From: an uncultured Opitutales bacterium
GTDB taxonomy: Bacteria > Verrucomicrobiota > Verrucomicrobiia > Opitutales > Intestinicryptomonadaceae
DNA length: 64,000 nucleotides
NCBI GenBank assembly: GCA_900545705.1
Contig: URAK01000004.1
Coordinates: forward strand, 1 to 64,000
Reading direction: 5' to 3'
This document shows positions 8,531 through 16,840 of the stretch, in pieces; position 1 is the first letter of the stretch, and the number at the start of each line of letters is the position of its first letter. The translations under genes and the position numbers were made by a program. The notes under the pieces were generated by a model, which saw only the letters and a list, made by a program, of their open reading frames with translations, made no database searches and was not told where the DNA came from.

Positions 8531-9439
8531 ATGAAAAATTATCTGGAATACGCGGAAGAACTAAAAAAACTGATGTCTCGGGCGGCGGAAATCCCGCTCG
8601 GAGCGCCGTGCGAAGCGGGAAAGGCCTTCGGGGAAACATTCAAGGCGGATTCTACTGTCTTTGCGCAAACTTGCGCGCCCAGATACCTTAAATCGCAAAA
8701 GAAGGTTTTGATATTTGCGCCGCACCCCGACGACGAGTCGATGTCCGGCGGTTTGGCAATGCGCATGATGAGAGAGTGCGGGTTTAAAGTCACAGACGTT
8801 GCCGTGACGCTCGGCTCAAACAAGGCACGCAGGCCCGGAAGGCGCGCCGAGCTTGCCGAATGCTGCAAGAGGCTCTCTTGGGATTTGAAAATATGTGCAG
8901 ACGGCGAGGGCTTCGACAACATAAACCCCAAGTCGCGGGGCACGCTTGCGTGGCGCAAAGCCGCCGAAGAAATTGCCAAAATAATTTCATCGGAAAATCC
9001 GGCGGCAATATTTTTCCCGCACAAAAACGATTGGAACAAGACCCATTGCGGGGTGTCGCTACTGTTGTCGGACGCCCTTGCAATCCTCGGGGATTCGTAC
9101 GGCGGAATGGTGTTTGAAACCGAATATTGGGGGGCTATGAAATCTCCGAACCTGATGGTTGAAATTCCGGAGGACATTCTGGGATTTCAGATGGAGGCGA
9201 CTTCATGCCATACCAAGGAGGTTGAGCGCAATCCGTACCACATAAGGATACCATCTTGGATGTCCGACAACGTGCGCCGCGGCGGAGAGATTGTCGGCGG
9301 ACAGGGCAACGCCGCCCCGAACTTTGCTTTCGCCGTATTGTTGCGGGCAAAAATAAAAACTCCGCGAGGCTGGCGCGACGCCTTCAAGGGCCGCTTCCTC
9401 CCAAAGGAAACAAACTCATCAACTTTATTTGCTAAATAA
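8531..9439 (+). CDS. PIG-L family N-acetylglucosamine deacetylase
   Basis: Zinc-dependent deacetylase of the LmbE/PIG-L family, removing acetyl from an N-acetylglucosamine compound. PHPDDES (64-70) supplies the zinc-binding His-Asp-Asp; PHKNDWNKTH provides further ligands, including the final His. The protein is 302 residues with no signal peptide, hence cytoplasmic. nagB starts 2 bases after its stop, so the pair probably deacetylates and then deaminates amino sugars to feed glycolysis. It could substitute for the unrelated NagA, which is not in the window; this is inference. Confidence 0.85.
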   Translation: MKNYLEYAEELKKLMSRAAEIPLGAPCEAGKAFGETFKADSTVFAQTCAPRYLKSQKKVLIFAPHPDDESMSGGLAMRMMRECGFKVTDVAVTLGSNKARRPGRRAELAECCKRLSWDLKICADGEGFDNINPKSRGTLAWRKAAEEIAKIISSENPAAIFFPHKNDWNKTHCGVSLLLSDALAILGDSYGGMVFETEYWGAMKSPNLMVEIPEDILGFQMEATSCHTKEVERNPYHIRIPSWMSDNVRRGGEIVGGQGNAAPNFAFAVLLRAKIKTPRGWRDAFKGRFLPKETNSSTLFAK

Positions 9440-9441
9440 TT

Positions 9442-10212
9442 ATGGAGATTATAATATCCAAAGATTCTAAAGAGGCGTCGGCAAGAGCTGCAGAAGTCGT
9501 AAAAAAACAGCTTCGCGACAAGAGGGCGAGCGTCCTCGGGCTCGCGACTGGCGGTTCTGTTTTAGAGCTGTACCGCAACCTTGTAGAAATGTGTAAAAAA
9601 GGAGAGCTTTCTTTTAAAAAAGTCTCCACGTTCAATCTCGACGAATACGTGGGAATGCCGCCGACAGACTCAAATTCCTACCGCTATTTCATGGATGAAA
9701 ATCTATTCTCAAAAGTCGATATAGACAAATCCAATACCCATATCCCGAACGGGTGCGCCCCGAATGTCAGGGCATATTGCGTGCAGTACGAAAATAAAAT
9801 TCGCCTTTGCGGGGGCATAGACTTGCAGATTCTTGGCTTAGGAGCTGATGGACACATCGGTTTTAACGAGCCTTCGTCGTCGCTTGGTTCCCGTACGCGC
9901 GTCAAGACGCTCACTGAAAAAACGCGCTCTGACAATTCTCGCTTTTTTGGCGGAGACATCTCAAAAGTGCCTATGCATGCTATAACAATGGGAATCGGCA
10001 CAATATTGGATTCCCGCGAGATAGTTTTGTTGGCGTTCGGAGAGGGCAAGGCGGAAGCCGTCGCAAACATGGCGGAAGGCCCGATAACAGCGTCGGTTCC
10101 CGCAAGCGCCCTGCAACTCCATCCCAATGTAAAAATTTTTCTCGACGAGGCTGCGGCTTCTAAACTGAAAAATAAATCTTATTACGAATTTGTTTATGCG
10201 AATAAGCCGTAA
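9442..10212 (+). CDS. nagB: Glucosamine-6-phosphate deaminase
   Basis: Converts glucosamine-6-phosphate to fructose-6-phosphate and ammonia. Family motifs are present: LATGGSVLELY (phosphate loop), STFNLDEYVG (about 60-70, catalytic Asp region) and GLGADGHIGFNEP near residue 132. Length of 256 residues is usual for bacteria. It is coupled to the PIG-L deacetylase upstream. Its stop codon lies inside an 11-bp hairpin, and a terminator follows at 10301. Confidence 0.95.
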   Translation: MEIIISKDSKEASARAAEVVKKQLRDKRASVLGLATGGSVLELYRNLVEMCKKGELSFKKVSTFNLDEYVGMPPTDSNSYRYFMDENLFSKVDIDKSNTHIPNGCAPNVRAYCVQYENKIRLCGGIDLQILGLGADGHIGFNEPSSSLGSRTRVKTLTEKTRSDNSRFFGGDISKVPMHAITMGIGTILDSREIVLLAFGEGKAEAVANMAEGPITASVPASALQLHPNVKIFLDEAAASKLKNKSYYEFVYANKP

Positions 10213-10226
10213 TGGGGCTTATTCGC
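10198..10226 (+). repeat. Hairpin over the nagB stop codon, copy 1
   Basis: An 11-bp perfect stem, GCGAATAAGCC with its complement, encloses the last codons and stop of nagB. A diverged copy occurs about 40 bases downstream, which points to a small repeat family. Confidence 0.6.
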
Positions 10227-10266
10227 GGCGGGTTCAGCCGGATTGGTTAATAAATTTTTCGAGGCA

Positions 10267-10296
10267 TGCGAATGAGCCGTAGAGGAGCTTATTTGC
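10267..10296 (+). repeat. Diverged copy 2 of the nagB hairpin
   Basis: This is the same layout as copy 1 with several changes: GCGAATGAGCC, then GTAGAGG, then AGCTTATTTGC. The arms still pair partly. It lies just before the nagB terminator. Confidence 0.5.
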
Positions 10297-10300
10297 AGCG

Positions 10301-10329
10301 ACGCCGGGCATGAAGTCCGGCGTTTTTTT
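10301..10329 (+). terminator. Intrinsic terminator of PIG-L/nagB operon
   Basis: ACGCCGG and CCGGCGT form a 7-bp stem with a 9-base loop, followed by seven T. Confidence 0.8.
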
Positions 10330-10651
10330 GCGCGGAATTTGCGGTTTTTTTGAGGCTTAGGCGCGCGGTATTTTTTATGGGGACTAAGATTCCCACTTCA
10401 AAATATTTTTTTTAGATTAACTTGCTTCCGTAAAATATCTGCATCGAAAAATAAAATATCTGCCGCAGGCATATTTGACGATAGCAAACTAATTCAGCAA
10501 AAATAAAAAACGCGCCGCCGAAAAAACTTGCGGCGGACGTCTTTTTTTTATGTTTTGTGGTTTGTCTGCAAAACCGTCAGGCCTTGGGGCTTGAAGCGCG
10601 CATGGAAAGGTTTTTGATATTTTTATTTAAGTTTTGCTGAACTGCCACGAG
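10330..10651. other. Intergenic region with a two-way terminator
   Basis: No coding frame is supported. A stem CCGCCG/CGGCGG (10515-10520 and 10531-10536) has T-runs on both sides, eight T on the plus strand and six on the minus strand. It probably ends the sigma/anti-sigma transcript arriving on the minus strand. The rest is AT-rich sequence without recognised signals. Confidence 0.6.
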
Positions 10652-11149
10652 TTAGCGCCTTGGGGCTTGAAGCGCGTCGAAAAAGACTTCTTGGACGAGA
10701 AATACGGATAAATCTGATATCTCTTGCGACATTTGTGAAAGTTTTGCGTAGTCTTCGTTCAATTCTGTGTAGTCCAGGCTTTTTTCCTTCAAAATGCCGG
10801 GGAAAGACGCGACCGCAATTAGGGCGCATGCGGCGGCCGAAGAAAATGCGAGTGAGAATCTGTCGAGTAGGGGTTTGCCTACATTTAGGCAAAGGTTTAG
10901 GCAGCGTTTGTCGAAAGATTTTCCGAGTCGAATGGGCTGCGATTTTAAAAGGCTGTCGACGAGTTCGTCATTCTCGGAAGGTTTTTGGACGGCAGAAAGA
11001 ACCCTGTCCGCAAAATTGTCGCCGCAACGTATGGGGCTTGCGGTTATGAGACTCTCAAAAACTTCGTCCACGTTTTTTAAATCTATGGGGGCAGGTGTTC
11101 CCGGATTATTTTTGCCAAAGTGGCGGTTGTTTTTTATATCGTCAGACAT
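10652..11149 (-). CDS. Putative anti-sigma protein with duplicated motif
   Basis: I do not recognise the family. The 165-residue protein has one hydrophobic segment (SLAFSSAAACALIAVASFPG, about 98-117), so it is probably anchored in the inner membrane. A motif occurs twice: VFESLITASPIRCGDNF and LVDSLLKSQPIRLGKSF, about 40 residues apart, sharing SL-x-S/A-x-PIR-x-G-x-x-F. Its start overlaps the end of the ECF sigma gene by 8 bases, which implies translational coupling and is the usual position of an anti-sigma factor. It lacks the HxxxCxxC zinc motif of ZAS anti-sigma proteins. Function is inferred from position only. Confidence 0.55.
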   Translation of the reverse strand: MSDDIKNNRHFGKNNPGTPAPIDLKNVDEVFESLITASPIRCGDNFADRVLSAVQKPSENDELVDSLLKSQPIRLGKSFDKRCLNLCLNVGKPLLDRFSLAFSSAAACALIAVASFPGILKEKSLDYTELNEDYAKLSQMSQEISDLSVFLVQEVFFDALQAPRR

Positions 11150-11738
11150 TTTTCAACGCCTCCTTCAACGCTGTTCTTGCCCTGAATATCCATGTTTTTA
11201 CGGCGGATACGCTTGCTTCCATCGATTCCGCGATTTCCTCGTAAGTCAGTTCCTGCTGTTTGTAGAGCAATATTGCAGTCCTCTGGTTTTCAGGGAGTTG
11301 TTCGAGTGTTGTGTAAAAGATTTCTTCAAGTTCTGAGGTTTCCAAGTCGCTTCTTCCGTTCGGCGCGGCGGCCTTAATTTCCGATGGGTCGGTCGGTTCG
11401 CACGGGCGGCGGGCGGATTTCCTAAATTCGTTTATTAGAACATGCCTTGCAATGTGGAAAAGGTATGTTGAGAATTTTGCGGTAGGGGCATAGGAGCATC
11501 TTGCCTTGTATAAGTTTACAAAAGTCTGCTGGGCCATGTCTTCCGCCGTGTGAACATTGCGCACAGAGCGGTAAAAGTAATTTGCGAGCGGATTTTTCCA
11601 CTTTTCAATTATCATTCTCAATGCGTGCTCCGACCCTCCCGCAACTTCCGTCATTAAAATTGCGTCCGGATCGGGAAAAGCGCGTTCCGTCTCTTTCCGA
11701 CCGCTGTTCATAATCTCGATTTTTGCCGCGACCGCCAT
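11142..11738 (-). CDS. ECF-type RNA polymerase sigma factor
   Basis: An alternative sigma factor, directing RNA polymerase to a small regulon. Region 2 covers about residues 35-105 (AEDMAQQTFVNLYKARCSYA and FSTYLFHIARHVLINEFRKS, promoter melting), and region 4 covers about 140-195 (LPENQRTAILLYKQQELTYE then a helix-turn-helix ending VKTWIFRARTALKEAL). At 198 residues there are only regions 2 and 4, typical of ECF factors. The ATG at 11711 is an alternative start, trimming nine residues. The downstream gene overlaps it by 8 bases and is likely its antagonist. The inducing signal is unknown. Confidence 0.92.
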   Translation of the reverse strand: MAVAAKIEIMNSGRKETERAFPDPDAILMTEVAGGSEHALRMIIEKWKNPLANYFYRSVRNVHTAEDMAQQTFVNLYKARCSYAPTAKFSTYLFHIARHVLINEFRKSARRPCEPTDPSEIKAAAPNGRSDLETSELEEIFYTTLEQLPENQRTAILLYKQQELTYEEIAESMEASVSAVKTWIFRARTALKEALKNV

Positions 11739-11889
11739 ACCGGTTTTTATTTTGTTAAACTCCGATAATTCCTAAAAGTTGCGGTTTTTGTAAAAAAATG
11801 AAAAAAAAGCTGGAACGCGAGAAAAAAAAAGGTAGCTTACTTCGCTTAAACAATTTTATATTTTTAACAATAATAAGAAAGATTCAAAA

Positions 11890-12063
11890 ATGAGCGGACT
11901 TATCCAGTGGTCTTCATGCGCGAAGCGCAAACCCGGCAAAAAAAGCGCAGGCAAAAAGCCCAATGCACAAAGGCAGAGGCTTTTGGCCTCCCGTAAACGC
12001 AAGCAGCGCGAAAGCGCCTTGAAAGCCGAAGCTAAAATTGTTTGGAAAAGAGACGCCGAATAG
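11890..12063 (+). CDS. Small basic protein, 57 residues
   Basis: A complete short frame starts MSGLIQWSSCAKRKPGKKSA and ends VWKRDAE. About a third of its residues are Lys or Arg, with a central QRQRLLASRKRKQRE stretch likely to be helical. It has no signal peptide or membrane segment. It sits alone, divergent from the ECF sigma gene, with its own terminator about 100 bases downstream at 12163. The composition suggests nucleic-acid or ribosome binding, but I recognise no family. The clean start, coding-like codons and terminator argue that it is real. Confidence 0.6.
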   Translation: MSGLIQWSSCAKRKPGKKSAGKKPNAQRQRLLASRKRKQRESALKAEAKIVWKRDAE

Positions 12064-12162
12064 CTCTCTGCTTCCGCCGCGCGCCCCGATATAAATTGCG
12101 GCCGATTATTGCGGCCAAAATGTCGGATTTGCAGATGCGTGCAATAAAAGTGCGGCAATCCG

Positions 12163-12193
12163 CCCGAGCGATTTTATCGCCCGGGTTTTTTTA
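12163..12193 (+). terminator. Intrinsic terminator after small basic protein
   Basis: CCCG-A-GCGA and TCGC-C-CGGG form a stem with one mismatch around a short loop, followed by seven T. Confidence 0.7.
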
Positions 12194-12458
12194 TTTTGCG
12201 AGCGCAATCTTGGCTTAAAGTTTTTAATTTTATTGCGGGCAAAATCGACAGTTCTTTAATTTTCTGCTGCAATGCGGATACCTATGAATGGATAAAGGGA
12301 ATCCGCATGGGACGCGGCAAATGCGCGCATATATTAAAATATCCGATTTTTGTTGGGAGCTCTGTCCGCAATTTGCTTGGTAGTCCTTGAAGCTTCTACA
12401 ATGTAAATGCGCCTTTTTTGATTGCATAATTCAAATAATTATAAGATATTCCTTCATT
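12194..12458. other. Leader region of lipoprotein gene
   Basis: No supported gene. An 8-bp inverted repeat, ATGCGGAT and ATCCGCAT, is separated by about 20 bases in 12270-12310. It matches no riboswitch class that I know. Confidence 0.35.
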
Positions 12459-12863
12459 ATGAAAAAAATATTTCTAATGGCAATTTCTGCGGCAGCGTTA
12501 TTTGTCGGTGCGTGCACTACCAATGTAGTTGTAGATTCCCGCGCCTTCCCGTTGGCTTCCTACGACGAAATATCTGGATCGTTTTCCGGTAAATTGGCCG
12601 GCAATATAAATTCGGCGTTTAAATCCACAAACATTGCCCTCGAGCGCGACCTGAAATATTTCAGGGTGGGGCAGATACCCGGAGACAACTCTTGGCTGAT
12701 ATACGCCCGCGCTGAGCTCGACATAAAAATCGTCGTGTGGCTGAAGCAACTACAGAACAACGAGGTCGAAGTCGTGATAGACTACGGCAGCGGCAATCTC
12801 ATGAAAAGCCAGCAGATTTTCAACGCGATTGCCAAGAATATGAATATGTTTGAAGGCCGTTAA
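12459..12863 (+). CDS. Lipoprotein of unknown function
   Basis: A 134-residue protein with a lipoprotein signal peptide: MKKIFLMAISAAALFVGAC, lipidated at Cys19. After the cysteine comes Thr-Thr-Asn, with no Asp at +2, so outer-membrane sorting is possible if the cell has that rule. The mature part is soluble, without recognised motifs, and rich in beta-type sequence. The ATG at 12459 was chosen because it opens the signal peptide; the frame runs back to 12387. A weak hairpin follows at 12891. It stands alone on the strand before the membrane-protein operon. Confidence 0.72.
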   Translation: MKKIFLMAISAAALFVGACTTNVVVDSRAFPLASYDEISGSFSGKLAGNINSAFKSTNIALERDLKYFRVGQIPGDNSWLIYARAELDIKIVVWLKQLQNNEVEVVIDYGSGNLMKSQQIFNAIAKNMNMFEGR

Positions 12864-12890
12864 ACGGCTCCATTCTTGAAGCCGCAACAG

Positions 12891-12922
12891 GCCCGCCGTC
12901 GCCCCGCGACGTCGGGCTCGTT
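12891..12922 (+). terminator. Weak terminator-like hairpin
   Basis: GCCCG-CC-GTCGC pairs with GCGAC-GT-CGGGC around CCC, with a short T-rich tail (TCGTTTGT). It separates the lipoprotein gene from the next operon. Confidence 0.45.
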
Positions 12923-12934
12923 TGTAGAAATGCG

Positions 12935-13318
12935 ATGGATATTCAGGCGACCGATTTTTTGCCGTACTATGACGAATTGAAATTTGGCGCGCACATGGCT
13001 GTCGCGCTTGCGGCGGTTTTTGCGGGCGGTTTTGCAATGTGGTTTGCGTCAATGGTTGCGCCTTTTGAGCGCTTCGGCTTTTGCGAGTCTTTCGCGGTTT
13101 CGCTCTTTTGCGCCTCGGCGATATGGATAGCTCCGTCGGGGCTGCCAATCTCGCCCCTTTACGAAAAAATCTTGATTGCCGCGTTTGCCGTTCTTCCGCT
13201 CTTTATAAACCGTTTGGCGTTTGGCATGGATTGGAAAAAATCCGCGCGGATATGGGCGGCGTTCTGTTTGGCGCAGTTTGCCGTTTTTGCGGTAGTTTAC
13301 CACTATTTTATAAAATGA
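12935..13318 (+). CDS. Small membrane protein, unknown function
   Basis: A 127-residue protein with about four hydrophobic segments, no signal peptide cleavage site and no motif that I recognise. Its stop overlaps the ATG of the M20 dipeptidase gene (ATGA), so the two are translationally coupled, and queD and queE follow closely. It could be a partner of any of these or simply share the promoter. Confidence 0.65.
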   Translation: MDIQATDFLPYYDELKFGAHMAVALAAVFAGGFAMWFASMVAPFERFGFCESFAVSLFCASAIWIAPSGLPISPLYEKILIAAFAVLPLFINRLAFGMDWKKSARIWAAFCLAQFAVFAVVYHYFIK

Positions 13319-14700
13319 AATTTGATGCGTTAGGCTTTATATCGGAGCTCGTGCGCTTTAAAAGCGTATCGGCAGACTCCTCAAAGAAATCGGAAACCCG
13401 TGCATGCGCCGAGTTTCTCGACTCAACCCTGCGCGGATTGGGATTCGATTCGCGCCTGCTGGAAACCGGAGGGAATCCGGTAGTTTTCGCGCGTAAAAAT
13501 TGCGCCTCAAAAAATCCAAAGGCGCGCGTGCTGTGCTACGGGCACTACGACGTCCAGCCCGCAGAGCCGCTCGAAAAATGGGAAACGCCCCCGTTCGAGC
13601 CGACCGTAATGGACGGAAAAATATGGGGCCGCGGAACGGCCGACAACAAAGGTCCGTTTACATGCCTCTTGGCGGGGCTAGTGAATTTTCTCTCGTCGAA
13701 GCCCGACGCGGATATAGATTTTGGAATCGCAATCGAAGGCGAGGAAGAAATCGGCAGCGGCGGCATTTCGCGCTTGGTGCGCGAGAGCCCCGAACTGTTT
13801 AGCGGATACGACTACATAGTGCTAAGCGACACTTCGAGCGTATCCGAAACCCAGACGGCTGTGACTATCGGCCTGCGCGGCATGGGCGGATTCGAGGCCG
13901 TATTCAAGGGGCCCGACACCGACGTGCATTCTGGAATGTTCGGTGGAGCCGTTTACAACCCGCTGCGCGCAATGTTTGAAGTTTGCGCTTCTTTGCACAC
14001 TCCGGACGGATTTGTAAACGTTCCAGAATTCTATGAAGATTTGCCAAAACTTTCAGACTGGGAAAAATCGCAAATCGCAAAATATCCGTTTACCGAGGAT
14101 GCGCTAAAATCGCAGCTTGGCGTGGACAAGCTAATGGAACAGAAGGGCTACACGGTTGCGGAGGCTATGCGCGTTTTGCCAACCCTCGAATTTTCCGGGG
14201 TCGGAGGCGGCTATCAGGGCGAGGGGGCAAAGTCGATAATTCCGTCGGAATGTTTTTGCAAGATTTCTTGCAGAACTGTCCCTGGGCAGGACACCGAACG
14301 GGCTTTGGCATCGGTGAAAAACGCAATGCTCGACAGGTGCCCGAAGGGAATAAAACTTTCGTTTATAGACAACGACTCGTCCGGGAACGCGTATTTTGTA
14401 GATCCAAAAGAGGAGGTTTCAGGTGCGTCGAGCCCGCGCCAGATTAGGCTTTCAAAGGCTTTTGCCGCGGTTGACAAATGCGCCGAAAAATGTTTCGGGG
14501 AGGCGCCGCTTTATTTGCGGGAGGGCGCGAGCATACCGCTTATTTCGACAATAAAGCAGTGCACTGGGCTCGACTGCATAATGGTTGGGCTATTCTCGCC
14601 TTCCGACAATCTGCATGCGCCTAACGAGGGTTTCAGCCTGTCCACAATAAAAAAGGGCGTGCTTTATTACGAAGAATTTTTTTCCGAGATATCAAAATAA
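13315..14700 (+). CDS. M20-family dipeptidase
   Basis: Zinc metallopeptidase of the M20/ArgE-DapE-CNDP group, hydrolysing dipeptides in the cytoplasm. Zinc-site motifs are in order: YGHYDVQPAEP (His, then Asp two residues on), GRGTADNKGP (bridging Asp), IEGEEEIGSGG (catalytic Glu and ligand Glu), YIVLSDTS (Asp) and a late HAPNEG (His). The dimerisation domain lies between. The start at 13315 overlaps the previous stop; the frame is open for 78 codons upstream but those duplicate the previous gene in another frame. 461 residues is normal. Substrate is unknown. Confidence 0.88.
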   Translation: MKFDALGFISELVRFKSVSADSSKKSETRACAEFLDSTLRGLGFDSRLLETGGNPVVFARKNCASKNPKARVLCYGHYDVQPAEPLEKWETPPFEPTVMDGKIWGRGTADNKGPFTCLLAGLVNFLSSKPDADIDFGIAIEGEEEIGSGGISRLVRESPELFSGYDYIVLSDTSSVSETQTAVTIGLRGMGGFEAVFKGPDTDVHSGMFGGAVYNPLRAMFEVCASLHTPDGFVNVPEFYEDLPKLSDWEKSQIAKYPFTEDALKSQLGVDKLMEQKGYTVAEAMRVLPTLEFSGVGGGYQGEGAKSIIPSECFCKISCRTVPGQDTERALASVKNAMLDRCPKGIKLSFIDNDSSGNAYFVDPKEEVSGASSPRQIRLSKAFAAVDKCAEKCFGEAPLYLREGASIPLISTIKQCTGLDCIMVGLFSPSDNLHAPNEGFSLSTIKKGVLYYEEFFSEISK

Positions 14701-14701
14701 A

Positions 14702-15130
14702 ATGCTTACCTGCACAAAGACATACTTTGACATACCTTTTGCCCACCGCCAGCATTTGCACGACGGCCATTGCTCGTTTGTGCACGGGCACAACTGGGAT
14801 ATACGCGTGACATTCGGCTGTGAGCGCACGGATGAAAACGGATTCGTCGTCGATTTTGGGAAGTTAAAATTTTTAAAAAAATGGATAGAGGAAAATCTCG
14901 ACCACGCGTGCGCTTTCTCCAAAAAAGACCCGCTTGCCGAAAGGCTTGTATCGGCGGCGCCCGAAGCGTGGAAGGTGTTTTTTTGCGATGAATGTTCTTG
15001 CGAGGGGCTTGCGCGGGAGCTGTTTGGCGTCTTTGACGGGCTTGTCAGGCAAAATACACAATCGAGGGCGTTTGTCGTAAGCGTCGAGATTAGCGAGGAC
15101 AAGAAAAATACCGCGAAATTTTCGCGCTGA
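14702..15130 (+). CDS. queD: 6-carboxytetrahydropterin synthase
   Basis: Second step of queuosine precursor synthesis, turning dihydroneopterin triphosphate into 6-carboxytetrahydropterin. Zinc ligands are His15 (in FAHRQH), His28 and His30 (in VHGHNW); Cys24 sits four residues before the first of these, as in active QueD. LDHACAF carries the catalytic His-Asp region. 142 residues is slightly long. It begins one base after the M20 gene and is followed 14 bases later by queE, the next pathway enzyme. Confidence 0.93.
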   Translation: MLTCTKTYFDIPFAHRQHLHDGHCSFVHGHNWDIRVTFGCERTDENGFVVDFGKLKFLKKWIEENLDHACAFSKKDPLAERLVSAAPEAWKVFFCDECSCEGLARELFGVFDGLVRQNTQSRAFVVSVEISEDKKNTAKFSR

Positions 15131-15144
15131 GTCGGAGTTTCGAT

Positions 15145-15765
15145 ATGGGCGGTTTTGCTGTTGCCGAGAGGTTTTTATCTTTGCAGGGCGAAGGGCTTCA
15201 TGCGGGGCGTCGCGCGTATTTTATAAGGCTTTTCGGGTGCAATGTGCATTGCCAATGGTGCGATAGCCGAAGCGCGTGGGAAGGACAGCCTTCGGAAAAT
15301 CTGACTGCCGAAGATTTGGCCGCCGCTGCTGCCGAATCAAAGGCGGAGATTGCGGTGATTACAGGCGGGGAACCATGCCTTTACGATTTGCGCCCGATAC
15401 TCCGCGAACTTTCCGCGCGCTCGATAGCCCCCCACCTTGAAACTTCCGCGACTCTGCCGATAATGGAAGACTCTGCCGCAAAGTTTTCGTGGGTGACTGC
15501 AAGCCCAAAGTTTTTTTGCGAGCCTCTCGCCACTTCGCTTGCGAGGGCGGACGAACTGAAATTTATAATTTCCGAGCCTTCCGATTTGCCTAAATGCGAG
15601 AAATACGCTTCCGCCGCCGCAAACGCAAAAGCATTTTGGCTCCACCCAGAGTGGTCAAAGGCGGGAGATGCGGCGCTACTAAAAAAAATATGGGATTTTG
15701 CCGTTTCAAAAGGCGGATTGTGGAGAGTCGGCTGGCAGCTGCACAAGCTCTATTTCGCAAGGTAG
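15145..15765 (+). CDS. queE: 7-carboxy-7-deazaguanine synthase
   Basis: Radical SAM enzyme converting 6-carboxytetrahydropterin to 7-carboxy-7-deazaguanine. Cys32, Cys36 and Cys39 in FGCNVHCQWCDS bind the 4Fe-4S cluster; LSLQGEG and the TGGEP glycine-rich motif match the family. 206 residues is typical. It follows queD in one operon. queC and queF, needed to finish preQ1, are not in the window. No hairpin of quality follows; about 280 bases without a gene separate it from the next, opposite-strand gene. Confidence 0.93.
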   Translation: MGGFAVAERFLSLQGEGLHAGRRAYFIRLFGCNVHCQWCDSRSAWEGQPSENLTAEDLAAAAAESKAEIAVITGGEPCLYDLRPILRELSARSIAPHLETSATLPIMEDSAAKFSWVTASPKFFCEPLATSLARADELKFIISEPSDLPKCEKYASAAANAKAFWLHPEWSKAGDAALLKKIWDFAVSKGGLWRVGWQLHKLYFAR

Positions 15766-16047
15766 TTTTGTAGGGCTTTTTTGGCTGAATTTGCCCGAAA
15801 GCCGCAATCTTTTTTTTAGTGGCAGTCTCGTTGCGCGTTTAATTGGTGTGTGACTAAAAGCTGCAATGGATTTTTTTACGATATTGATATGAGGGGCTTT
15901 CGGCAGATGTAGGTTCCGCAAGCAGCAAGTTTTTTGCCATGCGGCTTTATGAGGTGTTTAGCGTATATTGAAAACGGAAGGCAAAAGAATTTTCGGGATT
16001 TTTATAGTCCGGAAGCAGTGTTTGAAATGCGCGCAATAGTCGCCAAA

Positions 16048-16752
16048 CTACTCGGAATTTTTGGAGAGTTTTGAAAATATCTTTTTTTGAATTTTCTCTA
16101 TAATTTTCTCTATTATTTTATAGGCAATCCCTTTAAATGTGATGTCGAGGGCGAACGCCGCGCCTACAATGGAGACTGAAATGAGATAGATATGCGCCCA
16201 AAGCCCCTCAATGTAAGCCGCCGCAATATACGATAAAATTGTACCGACCGAACATATATAACCGAGAATAACAGTTAAAGCGGAATTTGCTGGATTGACG
16301 TAAACCCTAAAAAGCCACATTCCAGACAGCAGCGCAAACATTAGCGCGCAAGTGACGGCAATAAAGCCAATCCCCCAGCCGAGAATTTGTGCGCCGTTAA
16401 GAGTCGTGAAAATCGCCGATAGGCATACTACCGCTTCCGCCGCAAAAAAGAGCATGAGCGGAACAGAATAGGCAAATCTTCCAAAACGCGTCGTGCGCGC
16501 AGACAGGCATCTTATTAGCAGCGCGTAAGCGAAAGTGCATGCAAAATATACGGCGTATATTGTCGATACGTAAAAAACTCCTTCCGCAAGGAGATTGATG
16601 TCGTTGGAATTGAACTCGAAAAAGCGTTGCGTGTCGCAAACCATGTCAACGGCCAAATAGAATATGAGGCGGCCTATAAACAATGCGGGCAGCCATAATA
16701 TGAGGGCAATCCAACCGTCAAATCTTTCCAGAGTCTGCTTAAATTTTTTCAT
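16048..16752 (-). CDS. Multi-pass membrane protein, unknown function
   Basis: A 234-residue protein with about six hydrophobic segments and a basic, Ile/Lys-rich amphipathic C-terminus (IIEKIIEKIQKKIF, about 215-228). No motif is recognised. It is a single gene on the minus strand, divergent from the putative 6S RNA. Codon use is like its neighbours. Confidence 0.65.
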   Translation of the reverse strand: MKKFKQTLERFDGWIALILWLPALFIGRLIFYLAVDMVCDTQRFFEFNSNDINLLAEGVFYVSTIYAVYFACTFAYALLIRCLSARTTRFGRFAYSVPLMLFFAAEAVVCLSAIFTTLNGAQILGWGIGFIAVTCALMFALLSGMWLFRVYVNPANSALTVILGYICSVGTILSYIAAAYIEGLWAHIYLISVSIVGAAFALDITFKGIAYKIIEKIIEKIQKKIFSKLSKNSE

Positions 16753-16840
16753 AATGCGCTTTTTCTAGCCTGCAGCGCGAGGATTGCAAAAACAAAATTT
16801 TATGGTTGAAAAAAAATCGCATTTATGGGAAAAAATAAGG

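Noticed and set aside
12270..12320. Riboswitch before the lipoprotein gene
   Set aside because: Only a single 8-bp stem is present and it matches no known class.
12196..12390. 64-codon open frame after the small basic protein terminator
   Set aside because: Poor codon pattern and it overlaps the leader of the lipoprotein gene; no ribosome site.
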